49,367 nucleotides of DNA from a virus. Below the pieces are notes generated by a model. The model did no database searches. It was not told where the DNA came from and saw only the letters and a program-made list of their open reading frames with translations. This document shows positions 1-9,942 of the stretch, in pieces (within the stretch, counting starts at the first letter, position 1; every line of letters starts with the position of its first letter). The translations under genes and the position numbers were made by a program. The DNA is taken from IMG/VR virus record IMGVR_UViG_3300036944_000680, positions 1 to 49,367 of that record, one strand, 5' to 3'.

Positions 1-158
1 TTTTGTTGTGTTGTATATTTCCCCGAAAGTCCAATTGTGTCCAAGCCTTTCGTCTTTAAATACAACCCTTGACATAAGTTCATCTTTCTCCTTAAGTAGT
101 TCACCATATTTAGCTGTGTCTGTAAACTCAAACTTAGCCATCTGTTCATTAAATGAAT
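1..158. repeat. Direct terminal repeat, left copy
   Basis: Bases 1-158 match 49210-49367 with a single difference (C at 127, T at 49336). Both copies lie inside the same reading frame of a minus-strand virion gene, so joining them restores one gene. This is expected for a circular or circularly permuted genome whose assembly ends overlap. The unit genome is then about 49,209 bp. A true short terminal repeat is less likely because it would interrupt a gene. Confidence 0.95.
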
Positions 159-2349
159 CCAACTTCTTACCCATTTTAATAAGTGATGCTGATGTACCAA
201 ATCTCTTTGGGTTTAATGCTTGAGCACCAATGTCAAGTGCATTTTGAAGCACATTAGAGAAACCATTACGCATGTGGAATGCTGGGTTAATAGATGTAAC
301 TGATGACTTCCAAACCGATAGGGCTGAGTCATATGCTTTAGTAAGTATATTTAAATCAGGACTCTGTTTACCCATTTGAATAAACATTGTGTCAAGATTC
401 TCAGCAAGCTGCGGGTCAAAGTATATTTCTTCATCAGTTGCATTATATAATTTCTTAACATTTAATGGTATCATACCTGTACGTGCTTGACTAGCTGGTA
501 CACCAAACCTTGCCAAGTCATTTGCAAATTCTGCATTAGCGGTTTGGTTTATTGTACGCATGATACTATTCATATATGTTTGTACAAAGTCAATATCATC
601 TAAACCTTGAAATCCCTGCATTGTCATCATCTCATCAAGTGTTGCAGCGTCACGGTAGAATACATCTTTACTTCCCTCGTCAATAAATACATTATCAAAT
701 TTACCAGCGAGTATTTCTTCTTTTTGTTTTATTAAAGATGCTATACGCTCAGATTTATTTGACAATTCTAATGTTTCCATATTTAGAATCTCTCCATCTA
801 TCTTCTTTACATATTCATCTAATGCACCCTTGACAAGTGTATCATCACCAAGTATCTTTGTTGCAACATCTGGTGTAAAGTTTTTTAGATTAGCACCCTC
901 ATCACCAAGTAATAATAGGTCTGAATTACCAACAGCTCTAAATGCAACATTCTTTTTCTGATTAGCAATAGTCATTGTACTTGACAATGGAGAAGAAAAT
1001 ATATTCTCAATAGGTCTTGCCTTTTCAGACTTAGATATAAGATATGGTATTCTGTCAACAAAGTCATATACATTCTTACCACTTGCTCTAGCCTGAACTA
1101 AAACCTCACTGTCAATCTCTCTAATCATTTTAATAGCCTGTGCCATTTTGGGATCAGCAGGAGATTCCTTTGTTGCCAACATTCTAAATAAGTCTTGTGC
1201 CTGTTGTTCTGTCTTTAGCCCAAGTTCACTCATTGTAGAGAATACTCTATTTAATGCATCATTACCATTTGCTAATTTAAAAGCATTTAATTGTTTTTGA
1301 TAATCAAGAAATTCCTGTGGCATTCTTTTAAAACCAGTTTTTAAACTACCTTGTATTTCTGGATTAAATAAACTACCAATTGCCATTCTCATATCCTCTG
1401 TTGCGGTGTCAACCTGTTTCATGTAAGGTATTGCTGAGACAGCAGTTCTAATCTTTTGTCCCTCAAGAATTGTTTTACCAAAGAATTTAATACCACCTTT
1501 ATCAATAACGTCCTCAGCTAATCCAGGAGCAATCTCCATGATATTCTTTAATGCTTCATTTGCTACATTAGGATCAATAACATCTGAATCCATTAAACCT
1601 AATAGCCTATCTGTTTCTTCTTTAACTGTACCTTCAATGAAATCATCTGCTATTCCAGCATTCTTAAGTCTACCTTTTGCAGCAGTTAAAATCTCATCAG
1701 ATTCACCAATAAGATTTTTCTGTATAACAGTAAACAAATCATCACCAACCTTTTCTGCAAGGGCAACCTTTGAACCAGCACTTACTCCAAGTGCTGTAGC
1801 TAGTTTCTCACCTGCTCTAAACTTAGTTGCAGCCTTGAATCCCATTATACCTTGTGATGTACCAAGTGTTAGATAACTCATTGGATCAAGTAATATGTCA
1901 ATACCTGTACGAAAAGCAAAGTTACCTGCTTTCTGCCAACCGTTCTTACCTTCACTATCAAACTCACCAAGTATTGCTGTTGATGCAGAAATGTCTTCCT
2001 TAACAGCCTTCTTAATGTTTTGACCGAGTGTTAAGTCATTTCCTTCCATCCATTCAATAGTTCCACCAACAACTTCATTTGATGTACTGAGAACATCTAT
2101 GATTCCTTTTCCTACATTCTTTAATTTAGAACCCATTTGTGTAAGAATAGATTTCTCTGGGTGTGCTAATTGAGATATGACTTCTGCAGACCTTCCACCA
2201 TTAGCCATTGCTAGGTTATATAAACCTTCTGATGTGTTTGGGTCAAAGTTATCTCCAAACTTATTACCTATATCTTTCTTTTGTTTTTGTACGTTCCTAC
2301 TAGCTGAAGCAGCTGAAGCACGTGATATTGCACTATAATCTATTGCCAT
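1..2349 (-). CDS. Large internal virion protein, N-terminal part (continues across the genome junction)
   Basis: The frame is open from the ATG at 2349 to the left edge and continues in frame at the right end to a stop at 48118-48120, giving about 1146 residues. The N-terminus reads MAIDYSAISRASAASASRN and is rich in Ala, Ser, Lys and Gly. It has helical and small-residue segments, such as the stretch around residues 160-230, but no catalytic motif that I recognise. It is the last gene of the virion operon, after a Gln-rich protein. In short-tailed phages this position often holds ejected internal virion proteins; that role is inference. An alternative in-frame ATG lies at 2361, directly after a GAAA-loop hairpin. 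ATG 2349 is chosen because it is preceded by CAT, as in several other genes here. Confidence 0.75.
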   Translation of the reverse strand, partial: MAIDYSAISRASAASASRNVQKQKKDIGNKFGDNFDPNTSEGLYNLAMANGGRSAEVISQLAHPEKSILTQMGSKLKNVGKGIIDVLSTSNEVVGGTIEWMEGNDLTLGQNIKKAVKEDISASTAILGEFDSEGKNGWQKAGNFAFRTGIDILLDPMSYLTLGTSQGIMGFKAATKFRAGEKLATALGVSAGSKVALAEKVGDDLFTVIQKNLIGESDEILTAAKGRLKNAGIADDFIEGTVKEETDRLLGLMDSDVIDPNVANEALKNIMEIAPGLAEDVIDKGGIKFFGKTILEGQKIRTAVSAIPYMKQVDTATEDMRMAIGSLFNPEIQGSLKTGFKRMPQEFLDYQKQLNAFKLANGNDALNRVFSTMSELGLKTEQQAQDLFRMLATKESPADPKMAQAIKMIREIDSEVLVQARASGKNVYDFVDRIPYLISKSEKARPIENIFSSPLSSTMTIANQKKNVAFRAVGNSDLLLLGDEGANLKNFTPDVATKILGDDTLVKGALDEYVKKIDGEILNMETLELSNKSERIASLIKQKEEILAGKFDNVFIDEGSKDVFYRDAATLDEMMTMQGFQGLDDIDFVQTYMNSIMRTINQTANAEFANDLARFGVPASQARTGMIPLNVKKLYNATDEEIYFDPQLAENLDTMFIQMGKQSPDLNILTKAYDSALSVWKSSVTSINPAFHMRNGFSNVLQNALDIGAQALNPKRFGTSASLIKMGKKLDSFNEQMAKFEFTDTAKYGELLKEKDELMSRVVFKDERLGHNWTFGEIYNTTK

Positions 2350-2362
2350 ATGTTCGATCATG

Positions 2363-2376
2363 GTGGGTTTCCCCAC
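2363..2376 (-). promoter_or_regulatory. GAAA-tetraloop hairpin in the leader of the large virion gene
   Basis: On the minus strand the sequence GTGGGGAAACCCAC folds into a 5-bp GC-rich stem capped by a GAAA tetraloop. It ends one base before the alternative ATG at 2361. In this AT-rich genome such a stem is conspicuous. It may control ribosome access or mRNA stability; this is inference. Confidence 0.45.
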
Positions 2377-2455
2377 TTACTAATAATATGTATAATATTA
2401 AATTTATTAACTTATACACAAAAGAAAACCATATAGATTTTCAATTGTCTGTAAA

Positions 2456-3733
2456 TTAAGCGTTCTTTATGTCACGAACAAACTTAGATATACCAGAAAC
2501 AGCCTTATCACTTAGATAACCAGCAACACCAGTAGCCCCATGAAGTGCAGCCTTACCTGGGTTTTCTTTTATAACCTTACCAACCCTTGAACCAAACGAT
2601 TGACCACCACCTGACTTAACTGGCATTTTATCATCAATAACTTCAAGAATTATCTTTGGTGAAACATATGGGTTCACATAAGATAAAGTATCAAATGCAT
2701 TATCTCTTGTTTTATAAGAACCAGATTCAAACTGTGTTGAAATAGATTCTTTGTATAACTGTTCCTCACCTTTTTGAACCGCAGCTACTTGCTCTGGTGT
2801 CTTTGCTGTTTTATAAGCATCAGTAAGAGAAACACTTCCACCACGTACAGCTTCAAATAAGTCTTGTGGTAAGATATCAGAATCTATTGTACCATTACCT
2901 GCCTTAGCAGCACCAACAGCAGCACTTGCTCTGGCCATACTAGCTTTCTGTGCAGCAATCTGTGTTCTAATTTGGTCAAGTTCCAATTGTCTTTCTTCAG
3001 TTGCTAATGGTGCTGCTCTACCTATAATAGAATCAAGCGTATCACCTTCTTGAACATCAAGTCCAAATTGTAGTGCAATACTTCCAATAGCTTGTTTTTG
3101 TGAAAAGTCTTGTGCTTTTTGTTGAAGAAGAAAACTATCTTTTTGTTGTTGAATTCCAGCCAACCCAAGTAGATTTTGAAACTGTTGTTGAGTTGCATCT
3201 TGACGTATTTTAATCTCATTAAGTTCAGCTTCTTGTAAACGTGTATAATAGTTATAGTCAGCTGTTTGTTGTGCTTCAACCATTCTTCCACGAATATCAT
3301 TCATATTCTTTTGAACAGTATCATTAAGTAATTTATACTGAGCAGTTGATGTACCCATTTGAGAACTCTGTGCAAATGCCGTATAAGCATTGTCAGACTG
3401 TGTTTGCATAGAACGCATGTCATTACCAAATACATTATCAGCACTTGTCAATGCAGCAGTTCTACCAGCTTCCGCAGCATCCCTAGTAGCTCCAGTTAAT
3501 TTCTCTGCACGACTAACAATATCTTTCATGTTTGTCTGTTGAGAAGATACAGCACGATCTGACGTTAAGAAAGATAAGGCTGTATCCTGTAGAGTAGAAT
3601 TTGTAGAGTCAGCTTTTGGTAACGTATAATTAAACTGAGCAGCTGTTTGTTGTGCAGCCTTTGGATCTAAATTATTTAATTTCTGAAAGGCTGTATCAAC
3701 TTGAGCCTGTATGTTTTGTTTATTATTTTCCAT
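2456..3733 (-). CDS. Gln/Ala-rich putative internal virion protein
   Basis: 425 residues, very rich in Gln, Ala and Thr, with long predicted helices (residues about 130-270) and no catalytic motif or membrane segment. The C-terminal quarter has a Gly/Ala-rich patch (GKAALHGATGVAGYLSDKAV). It starts 3 bp after the stop of the upstream structural gene and is followed by the giant virion protein. Position and composition resemble the internal core or ejection proteins of short-tailed phages. The family was not recognised, so the role is inferred from gene order. Confidence 0.65.
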   Translation of the reverse strand: MENNKQNIQAQVDTAFQKLNNLDPKAAQQTAAQFNYTLPKADSTNSTLQDTALSFLTSDRAVSSQQTNMKDIVSRAEKLTGATRDAAEAGRTAALTSADNVFGNDMRSMQTQSDNAYTAFAQSSQMGTSTAQYKLLNDTVQKNMNDIRGRMVEAQQTADYNYYTRLQEAELNEIKIRQDATQQQFQNLLGLAGIQQQKDSFLLQQKAQDFSQKQAIGSIALQFGLDVQEGDTLDSIIGRAAPLATEERQLELDQIRTQIAAQKASMARASAAVGAAKAGNGTIDSDILPQDLFEAVRGGSVSLTDAYKTAKTPEQVAAVQKGEEQLYKESISTQFESGSYKTRDNAFDTLSYVNPYVSPKIILEVIDDKMPVKSGGGQSFGSRVGKVIKENPGKAALHGATGVAGYLSDKAVSGISKFVRDIKNA

Positions 3734-3736
3734 ATG

Positions 3737-4945
3737 TTATAGGTGACGTCTACGTCGATGATTAACCCCTGAAGGTCTAAATGATTTACTTTCTACTCTG
3801 TGTGATGATGGTATAATATTCATTATTTCATCAAGTGATTTCTTTGCTTTTGCTTCGTGGAACATTGATTCTTCTAAAAGTCTTAATGGTGATTCAAAGA
3901 TACTTGCTGCAGCAAAACGTGCATGTGCAAACTTTGCATTGTCGTATTGACCAGCGTAATATGGTACATCAGTATCAGCAGAGAATGCAGAAATTTGTGT
4001 GCCCGTACTATCAAAACCAACTGAGTAACTTAGGTAATGAAACTTAAGTTTAACTGGTAATGATACAAACACCTCATCAAATCTTATAGTCATATCTGTT
4101 TGGGATGATGAATAGTTAACCACCAAATCAACTGAGTTAACGTCTGATGCATCTGGTGTACCTGTTACAACAGCATCTTCCCACTTAGCAATAACCTTAT
4201 TCCAACCCTCTTGAAAACCAGAGTTATTCATTGGGGCTAGTGATGTTATTGTATAATAGTTTGAACCATCTGTTTTAACTCTTATAAGTGTTGATGTTAC
4301 CTCTGCTGGATCTTGAATAAATACAGAATAAACAAATGTTGAGATATCTTTTCTGTCTGATAGATTAATATCAACTGGTATATTAATCCCAGCAAAATTA
4401 CTTACTGTTGCAGAAACATCAGCCGTAAACTTTAATGATACACCATCTATTGACTCTAAGTCATCTGTTTCAATTGTTATAGCATCACCAAGTGCAGTTA
4501 CACCAGTTGTATCATCACAACCAGAAACTGATGCTCTGTGTGAATTACCTGAGTGATTAATAACTACATATAAATCTCCATCATATCTGTCAAGGGCATA
4601 AGTATTATTCATCTTACCCAAAGATATATCTTCGTTAATTTTATCTGCAGCAGTTCTTACGAAAGGTACATAAGCAGATGCATCCGTTTTATCGTACATA
4701 CTAACCCTAAGATCATTAGTAGCTAGTACATTGAATAGACTATTGTCAACCTTATAGTAATATACACCTGGTATATATTCTATAGGGTAAGTCATATTCT
4801 CCATGTCTCCCTTCATCTTTTGTTTCATATTAACAGCGGCTTCTGTTAATGCATCATATCTATCTTGTACACTTACACGCTCTATAGTCGAATCACCAAT
4901 GTGTTTGTCAAGTAAAGATACTACGTTTTCTATTGTTATTGTCAT
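3737..4945 (-). CDS. Putative tail or appendage structural protein
   Basis: 402 residues. The first 100 residues are mixed alpha/beta. Residues about 120-310 are beta-rich, with alternating hydrophobic and polar strands like a carbohydrate-binding-type jelly roll (for example YDGDLYVVINHSG and VDLVVNYSSSQTDMTIRF). The C-terminus is helical and ends in an Arg-rich tail (HRRRRHL). A clear promoter lies directly upstream (4988-4960), so it can be expressed apart from the preceding gene. It sits between a huge repeat protein and the internal proteins. A neck, tail-tube or carbohydrate-contacting virion part is plausible, but the family is not recognised. Confidence 0.6.
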   Translation of the reverse strand: MTITIENVVSLLDKHIGDSTIERVSVQDRYDALTEAAVNMKQKMKGDMENMTYPIEYIPGVYYYKVDNSLFNVLATNDLRVSMYDKTDASAYVPFVRTAADKINEDISLGKMNNTYALDRYDGDLYVVINHSGNSHRASVSGCDDTTGVTALGDAITIETDDLESIDGVSLKFTADVSATVSNFAGINIPVDINLSDRKDISTFVYSVFIQDPAEVTSTLIRVKTDGSNYYTITSLAPMNNSGFQEGWNKVIAKWEDAVVTGTPDASDVNSVDLVVNYSSSQTDMTIRFDEVFVSLPVKLKFHYLSYSVGFDSTGTQISAFSADTDVPYYAGQYDNAKFAHARFAAASIFESPLRLLEESMFHEAKAKKSLDEIMNIIPSSHRVESKSFRPSGVNHRRRRHL

Positions 4946-4959
4946 AATTGTATGATGTA

Positions 4960-4988
4960 ATTATAGCATATTTTAATTAAAAATGCAA
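4960..4988 (-). promoter_or_regulatory. Sigma70-type promoter for the structural gene at 4945
   Basis: Minus strand: -35 TTGCAT (4988-4983), 17-bp spacer ending in TATGC, -10 TATAAT (4965-4960). The expected start lies about 12 nt before the ATG at 4945. It matches the other promoters in this genome, including the TGC extended -10. Confidence 0.8.
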
Positions 4989-4991
4989 GTA

Positions 4992-7900
4992 TTATTTCTT
5001 AGTTACTGTTGGTAAATATTCTACTACAGCTGTGATTAATGTTAAGTCATTTTCCCCAAGTATTAAATCAGTATTGTATTCCACTTCAAATTGAATTGAA
5101 TTAACGTATGATTTATTAATTGGCATTTCAAGGTATCCACGACTTGCTTCCCTTGCAGTAACAATGTGTGTGTAGATTGGTGTTGATGATTGGTTTATGT
5201 ATAGTTTAATTGTACCGATTACAGTTGAATCAGTTAATGCTGTAGGTTTACAATAAACAACAACATCTTTAATTGTTGACATCTTTGGTAGAAATTCAAC
5301 AAGTGTATACACATCACCTTGATTTGGTTTTAACTGTATGTCTGGAATATTAGCATCTAACCATGTTTGTTGACCCCCTGTTGGTGTAAATCCATAATAA
5401 CTATTATTCATAGTTCCAACATTTCTTAGGAAGAATTTTTTAACAACAGCAACATTAGATGAGTTAGTATAGAAGATAGTTATATGTGGAACAATATCAT
5501 TTAACCCCTGAGCATTGTTTGATGTCTTATGTCCCTCTCCCCCACCATAAACAACAAGTGTTGGTTTTTCTTCGTTTACATTATCTGCAAATGTACCAAG
5601 TTTTTTAAGTTGTTTTTGTTTGTCAAGTAGGAATAGGTTTCCTTTGTTGGTTGCAATGATTGTACCAATATCGGTAACAACAACTGATTCTTTACCAAGT
5701 GAAAACTCATTATCTCCCCCAAGTTCATGAAGAACAGAGAAATCTCTACCATTCATAGCTCTAATCTCACAAATGTTTGCAGAATTAAGTGTCATTAGAT
5801 AAACTGTATTATCCATTGACCAAATCTTTCCAGCATGTTTACAGCCATTTAATTCTATTTTGTTTGCCTGTAGTTGTTGCCCAGAAATCTTATTCCAAAT
5901 ATATACATAACAAACATTTGATGTAGAAAGTGCAGTTGGTGGTGTTAGTAAATCAACATCATCATCACCCTCAGTCATTGTTAGATATATATATTCACCA
6001 TGATCCTGTCCATCTATTATAGATACACCTGATTGGAATATGATAAGGTCTGCTGAGAATGTACCATCTACATCTGTCAAGATACCGCTGATTGAAACAT
6101 TAATACCGTGAATAGCACTCTTGTCAATTACATATATGTATTGATTCTTGGTATTTATAAACAATGGATTTTCAGATCTTAATTGATACAGACCTTCACT
6201 ATTTGTTAATTCAAGGAGAAGGTTTGTTGTATTTGTTGCATAATCATCAGTACCAATAAGAGATAATGTTGATGATCTACCAAGTTTATTATTATGTATG
6301 TAATAATAAACAGGTGCACCTGCAAATTGAGAACGGGTTACATCTTTAAGTTCTGCTGCTAATGAGTAACCATTATATAAGAATGTATAGTTTGGTAGAT
6401 AAGATAAGTAAGTAATTAATCCAAATGATTCACCTGCCAAATAAGATAGGTTTGCTATGAGTAGACCTGAAACACCGTCGTCAATAATTGCTATATCTCC
6501 AGCATTACTGTCAAGTTTATACGAGTCTATTTCTGATAAGACATAACTACCATTGAAAGAGAATGTCTTTACATAAGAATCATCATTAGTATAAACTAAA
6601 CCTAATTTATCTGAACCAATTAGTGTAAGAGATTTTTCATATGCGTATGAATATGTTGTATCATAGAGAATAGATGATTCTTCAGTTATTGCATACAATG
6701 AACTTAATTCAAATGTCTTTAGTCTACTTTCAGTAACATTATTATATGAGAGAGCGTAGTGTGTACTGTCTATCTTAACAGATGATGAAAAATTAAATTC
6801 TGTATCTATTGTTAATGTACCTAAGTTGGTTGCTGTATATGGAATACTAAATAACCATGTATATCCATAAATACCAGAACCTATGTTTGATCTAGCAACA
6901 TTAGCATATAGGTAGTCATCAAGTTTTACTAAGCTATTGTGGTAGTGTGCTGTTGCATTATTATAATCGAGTGTCGTTGATGTTGATAGTGTATAAGCAC
7001 CATCATATTTAATAACTTTTATATTCCCATCTGCACCAGCACCAACGTAACTTAACACGAATGAGTTACCCCATGTGTGTATAAGTGAATTGTATGTACC
7101 AGCACCACTAGTTGCTTCGTGTGTGAGTGAACTTACTTGAGAAATATTATTTGAAACATCTAATGCAAATACCTTTATTAAACCATTTGTTCCATTGTGG
7201 TAAGCAAGACCAATATGTGATTCAGATATTGTTGCTAGTGAATTGAACGAAGCAAATGATGTATCGTGCTCAAGTGTATTTATATTTGATAATACGTATG
7301 AACCATCATATGCTATTGTTCTTATAAAACCATCACTATCTGTTCCCTGAAAAGCAAGAACAAGTACACCACTCTTTATTTTAACTAGTGAATGTCCTGC
7401 AGATGGTGTATTTATAGATAATGAATTAGTTTGAGTTATATTATAACTACCATCAAGTGTAAATGTTTTTACCAAACCATCAGTTGCGGTTGAAGTATAC
7501 GCTAACGCTAAGTGTGTTGAATCAAGTACACAGAGTGAGTTGTTGGTACAATCAGCAGTATCATGTTCAAGTACAGAAACTTGTGTTATTACGTATGTTG
7601 ATAGATTAAGTGAAAATATTTTTATAAAACCATCACCATCAACACCACGGTATGCTAATGCATAATGCGTATTGCTAATCTTAACAAGTGAATGTTCTGC
7701 ACTGAATGATGTATCATGTTCAAGCGTATTGATTAGTGAAATTGTTGAACCATCCGTTGAATATGTCGAGATAAAACCATCCCCGTCAGTACTTGTGTAT
7801 GCTGTTATGAAATGTGTTGAATCTATAGCAACTGATGATTGAGCTTCAGGATCAACTGTAGCTTGAGTTATTGCTGTTACGTTAGTTATTGTTCCACTTG

Positions 7901-8894
7901 GATTTACTTCAAAAGATTTTGTCTTTGCATCCAAACCATCAAAATATGAAATTATAAAGTGAGTATCATCTAGCTCAGTAACAGAAAATGAATCTGATGA
8001 AACAACATCAAAGTTATATTCCTGTATAAGTGTTAGTGTGTAATCTGCATCATATTTAATGAGATATAAATAACCATTTGTTTGAAACTCTAAAGCTATT
8101 ACAATTTTATCAGATGACAATTTTATAATTCTAATGTTGTCAAGACCATTTGAAGATGAGTCTTTAAACTGTAGTGAGCTCGCTGTTGATATTGTATTTG
8201 CAACAACATCAACCTTTATTATTTGTACTATACCCTTTTCACCAACATTTTCATATGCTATACCTATATGTGTATCATCTATCTTTGCAACAGATAAAGA
8301 TCTTGAATCTGAACCATAAGCATCATATGTTTTTAAAACAGAGAATGAATTATTAGCAGCCCTTTCTAGTAAATGAACAACAATCTTATCATTAGATATA
8401 TCTTCAATAGTTACCGTATAGTAATCATCATACATATGTACAAGGTGTACATTTATAAAACTAGATGAAGTAAATGTAGATTTAACTATATCATTAAATG
8501 CATAATCTCTTTCATATACAGGTGTCGAAAAACCGTCATTGAAATCAAATGCACCTGCAACAGCTGGTATTGTTGGTGTTACTGATGCATTGTAGATACT
8601 ATTATCATCAGCAAATATAATATTTGTTGGGTCTTTTGAATCTGAGTACACCATCTTAATACCACCAGTTGCTGCATAAGATATATCATTATCAAGAATA
8701 TAACATGTTTGGTATTGATTTGGTAATGGTGACATATAACCATTATATCTCTCTGTAAAATAAACACCACTAGCCATCTGCCCGTTTGCTCCTACGTACT
8801 TAAGTTGCGGGTCATTTGATGAGTATAGACTATTACCAAAGTGTTTTGGTGCTAGACCCATTTGACCATTTAATTTTATTTCTAATTTTGCCAT
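4992..8894 (-). CDS. Giant beta-repeat virion protein (putative receptor-binding or tail-spike component)
   Basis: 1300 residues, the largest uninterrupted gene. From about residue 140 to 830 it consists of repeats of roughly 50 residues with a core like SLVKI..THYALAY.G.DGDGFIK.F followed by DGSY.IT..N.LEHDT. Each repeat predicts four beta strands, as in beta-propeller blades or a beta-solenoid. The C-terminal 450 residues are also beta-rich but do not repeat obviously. The N-terminus (MAKLEIKLNGQMGLAPKHFG) has no signal peptide. It lies downstream of the 266-residue appendage protein in the virion operon. Adhesion to the host or a tail-tip knob is the likely role; this is inferred from fold-type and position. 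Confidence 0.7.
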   Translation of the reverse strand: MAKLEIKLNGQMGLAPKHFGNSLYSSNDPQLKYVGANGQMASGVYFTERYNGYMSPLPNQYQTCYILDNDISYAATGGIKMVYSDSKDPTNIIFADDNSIYNASVTPTIPAVAGAFDFNDGFSTPVYERDYAFNDIVKSTFTSSSFINVHLVHMYDDYYTVTIEDISNDKIVVHLLERAANNSFSVLKTYDAYGSDSRSLSVAKIDDTHIGIAYENVGEKGIVQIIKVDVVANTISTASSLQFKDSSSNGLDNIRIIKLSSDKIVIALEFQTNGYLYLIKYDADYTLTLIQEYNFDVVSSDSFSVTELDDTHFIISYFDGLDAKTKSFEVNPSGTITNVTAITQATVDPEAQSSVAIDSTHFITAYTSTDGDGFISTYSTDGSTISLINTLEHDTSFSAEHSLVKISNTHYALAYRGVDGDGFIKIFSLNLSTYVITQVSVLEHDTADCTNNSLCVLDSTHLALAYTSTATDGLVKTFTLDGSYNITQTNSLSINTPSAGHSLVKIKSGVLVLAFQGTDSDGFIRTIAYDGSYVLSNINTLEHDTSFASFNSLATISESHIGLAYHNGTNGLIKVFALDVSNNISQVSSLTHEATSGAGTYNSLIHTWGNSFVLSYVGAGADGNIKVIKYDGAYTLSTSTTLDYNNATAHYHNSLVKLDDYLYANVARSNIGSGIYGYTWLFSIPYTATNLGTLTIDTEFNFSSSVKIDSTHYALSYNNVTESRLKTFELSSLYAITEESSILYDTTYSYAYEKSLTLIGSDKLGLVYTNDDSYVKTFSFNGSYVLSEIDSYKLDSNAGDIAIIDDGVSGLLIANLSYLAGESFGLITYLSYLPNYTFLYNGYSLAAELKDVTRSQFAGAPVYYYIHNNKLGRSSTLSLIGTDDYATNTTNLLLELTNSEGLYQLRSENPLFINTKNQYIYVIDKSAIHGINVSISGILTDVDGTFSADLIIFQSGVSIIDGQDHGEYIYLTMTEGDDDVDLLTPPTALSTSNVCYVYIWNKISGQQLQANKIELNGCKHAGKIWSMDNTVYLMTLNSANICEIRAMNGRDFSVLHELGGDNEFSLGKESVVVTDIGTIIATNKGNLFLLDKQKQLKKLGTFADNVNEEKPTLVVYGGGEGHKTSNNAQGLNDIVPHITIFYTNSSNVAVVKKFFLRNVGTMNNSYYGFTPTGGQQTWLDANIPDIQLKPNQGDVYTLVEFLPKMSTIKDVVVYCKPTALTDSTVIGTIKLYINQSSTPIYTHIVTAREASRGYLEMPINKSYVNSIQFEVEYNTDLILGENDLTLITAVVEYLPTVTKK

Positions 8895-8898
8895 AATA

Positions 8899-9699
8899 TT
8901 ATGCTAAGTTAACTACTGTACCATTTGGTTTTCTAAAAGCAAGAACACCAGCAGAGGTCATATAAAGTAATCCGTTTTGACCATCACCTGTTGCTCCACC
9001 ACCAAATCTTATTCCCCCAAAATCTTCACTCATTATATTTAATCTTCTAAATGGTATTTGTGTATCACCAATCAAAACACCTTTGAATATAGCAATGTTA
9101 TAATTACCAGTTACACCAACACTTTGTGCTATTGTTGCAACCTTATTTGTGTTTGCTGTAACCCTTCTTAAAATGAATTTATTTGGATCTGAAACATTAA
9201 CAAACAGTATATGACAATCTATCAATTCATTTTCTTTAGCATTTAAAGAACTTATATCTATTGATGTTGATGATGATGTGACAGATACTTTTGTTGATGA
9301 TGCAAGTGTAGGTACACCAGTTGCGTAAAGCCTTGATGGTGCAGTACCAGTTGTCTCACTTCTTAAATAAAGAAAAGTATTTTTGTCCCTTTGTGGTGAT
9401 ACTTTTGGTGTATATAAGTTATTTGTTTCATCACTACCAGCATACATGATTAAAATTTCTGTATCACCATCAATATAAGCAGAGGATAAACCTCCACTTC
9501 CAAGGTGGTGAAACTCATCTGAGTTAGATCTGATACCACCAGACACTCTTTTACTGGATACCCCATCGTGTGAATGCTCAGTAATTTTATTTTGTAAGTC
9601 AGATAATTCCTTTCTTAGTGACGATATTTCTTGTTGATATAATGAAAACTTATCGTTCATCAATTCCTCGACCTCTTGAATTGTTAGTGTTTTATCCAT
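8899..9699 (-). CDS. Putative tail appendage or baseplate-type protein
   Basis: 266 residues. The N-terminus (residues 1-45) is a heptad-like coiled coil containing SLYQQEISSLRKELSDLQNK. After it come His/Gly/Ser-rich linker sequence and a beta-rich domain. The C-terminus is Gly-rich (RFGGGATGDGQNGLLYMTSA) and ends in a short strand typical of phage fibre tips. A trimeric coiled coil followed by a beta head fits a fibre or appendage protein. It starts 2 bp after the small membrane protein gene and is followed closely by the giant repeat protein. The family name is unknown. Confidence 0.6.
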   Translation of the reverse strand: MDKTLTIQEVEELMNDKFSLYQQEISSLRKELSDLQNKITEHSHDGVSSKRVSGGIRSNSDEFHHLGSGGLSSAYIDGDTEILIMYAGSDETNNLYTPKVSPQRDKNTFLYLRSETTGTAPSRLYATGVPTLASSTKVSVTSSSTSIDISSLNAKENELIDCHILFVNVSDPNKFILRRVTANTNKVATIAQSVGVTGNYNIAIFKGVLIGDTQIPFRRLNIMSEDFGGIRFGGGATGDGQNGLLYMTSAGVLAFRKPNGTVVNLA

Positions 9700-9701
9700 G
9701 T

Positions 9702-9941
9702 TTATTTTCCTATTATTTCTAATATTTCAATATATACTTTTCTAATTGTACCTATAAGTATAATTGACGTTGATAATATTGCTGTAATATTCTCAACTAT
9801 TTCTATATATTGACTTTGAGCAATTTCAACCCCAGATAATTGCATAAGACCTATCACAACTGGAGCAATAGACATAAGTATACCTTTTACTGTTAATGAT
9901 ATTTTTTCAGGGTTAGCTGATGATTGTATTAGTTTATTCAT
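9702..9941 (-). CDS. Small two-helix membrane protein, holin-like
   Basis: 79 residues with two hydrophobic segments, at about residues 18-38 (TVKGILMSIAPVVIGLMQL) and 50-68 (ITAILSTSIILIGTIRKVY). Charged residues lie between and after them. It starts one base after the endolysin gene stop. Small size, two membrane helices and adjacency to an endolysin fit a class II holin or an antiholin partner of the larger holin at 10967-11407. There is no sequence-specific motif, so the call rests on topology and context. Confidence 0.6.
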   Translation of the reverse strand: MNKLIQSSANPEKISLTVKGILMSIAPVVIGLMQLSGVEIAQSQYIEIVENITAILSTSIILIGTIRKVYIEILEIIGK

Positions 9942-9942
9942 G

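Noticed and set aside
1538-1876. 112-residue plus-strand frame and other shadows in the left arm
   Set aside because: Antisense to a long conserved-looking virion gene; no promoter or ribosome site.
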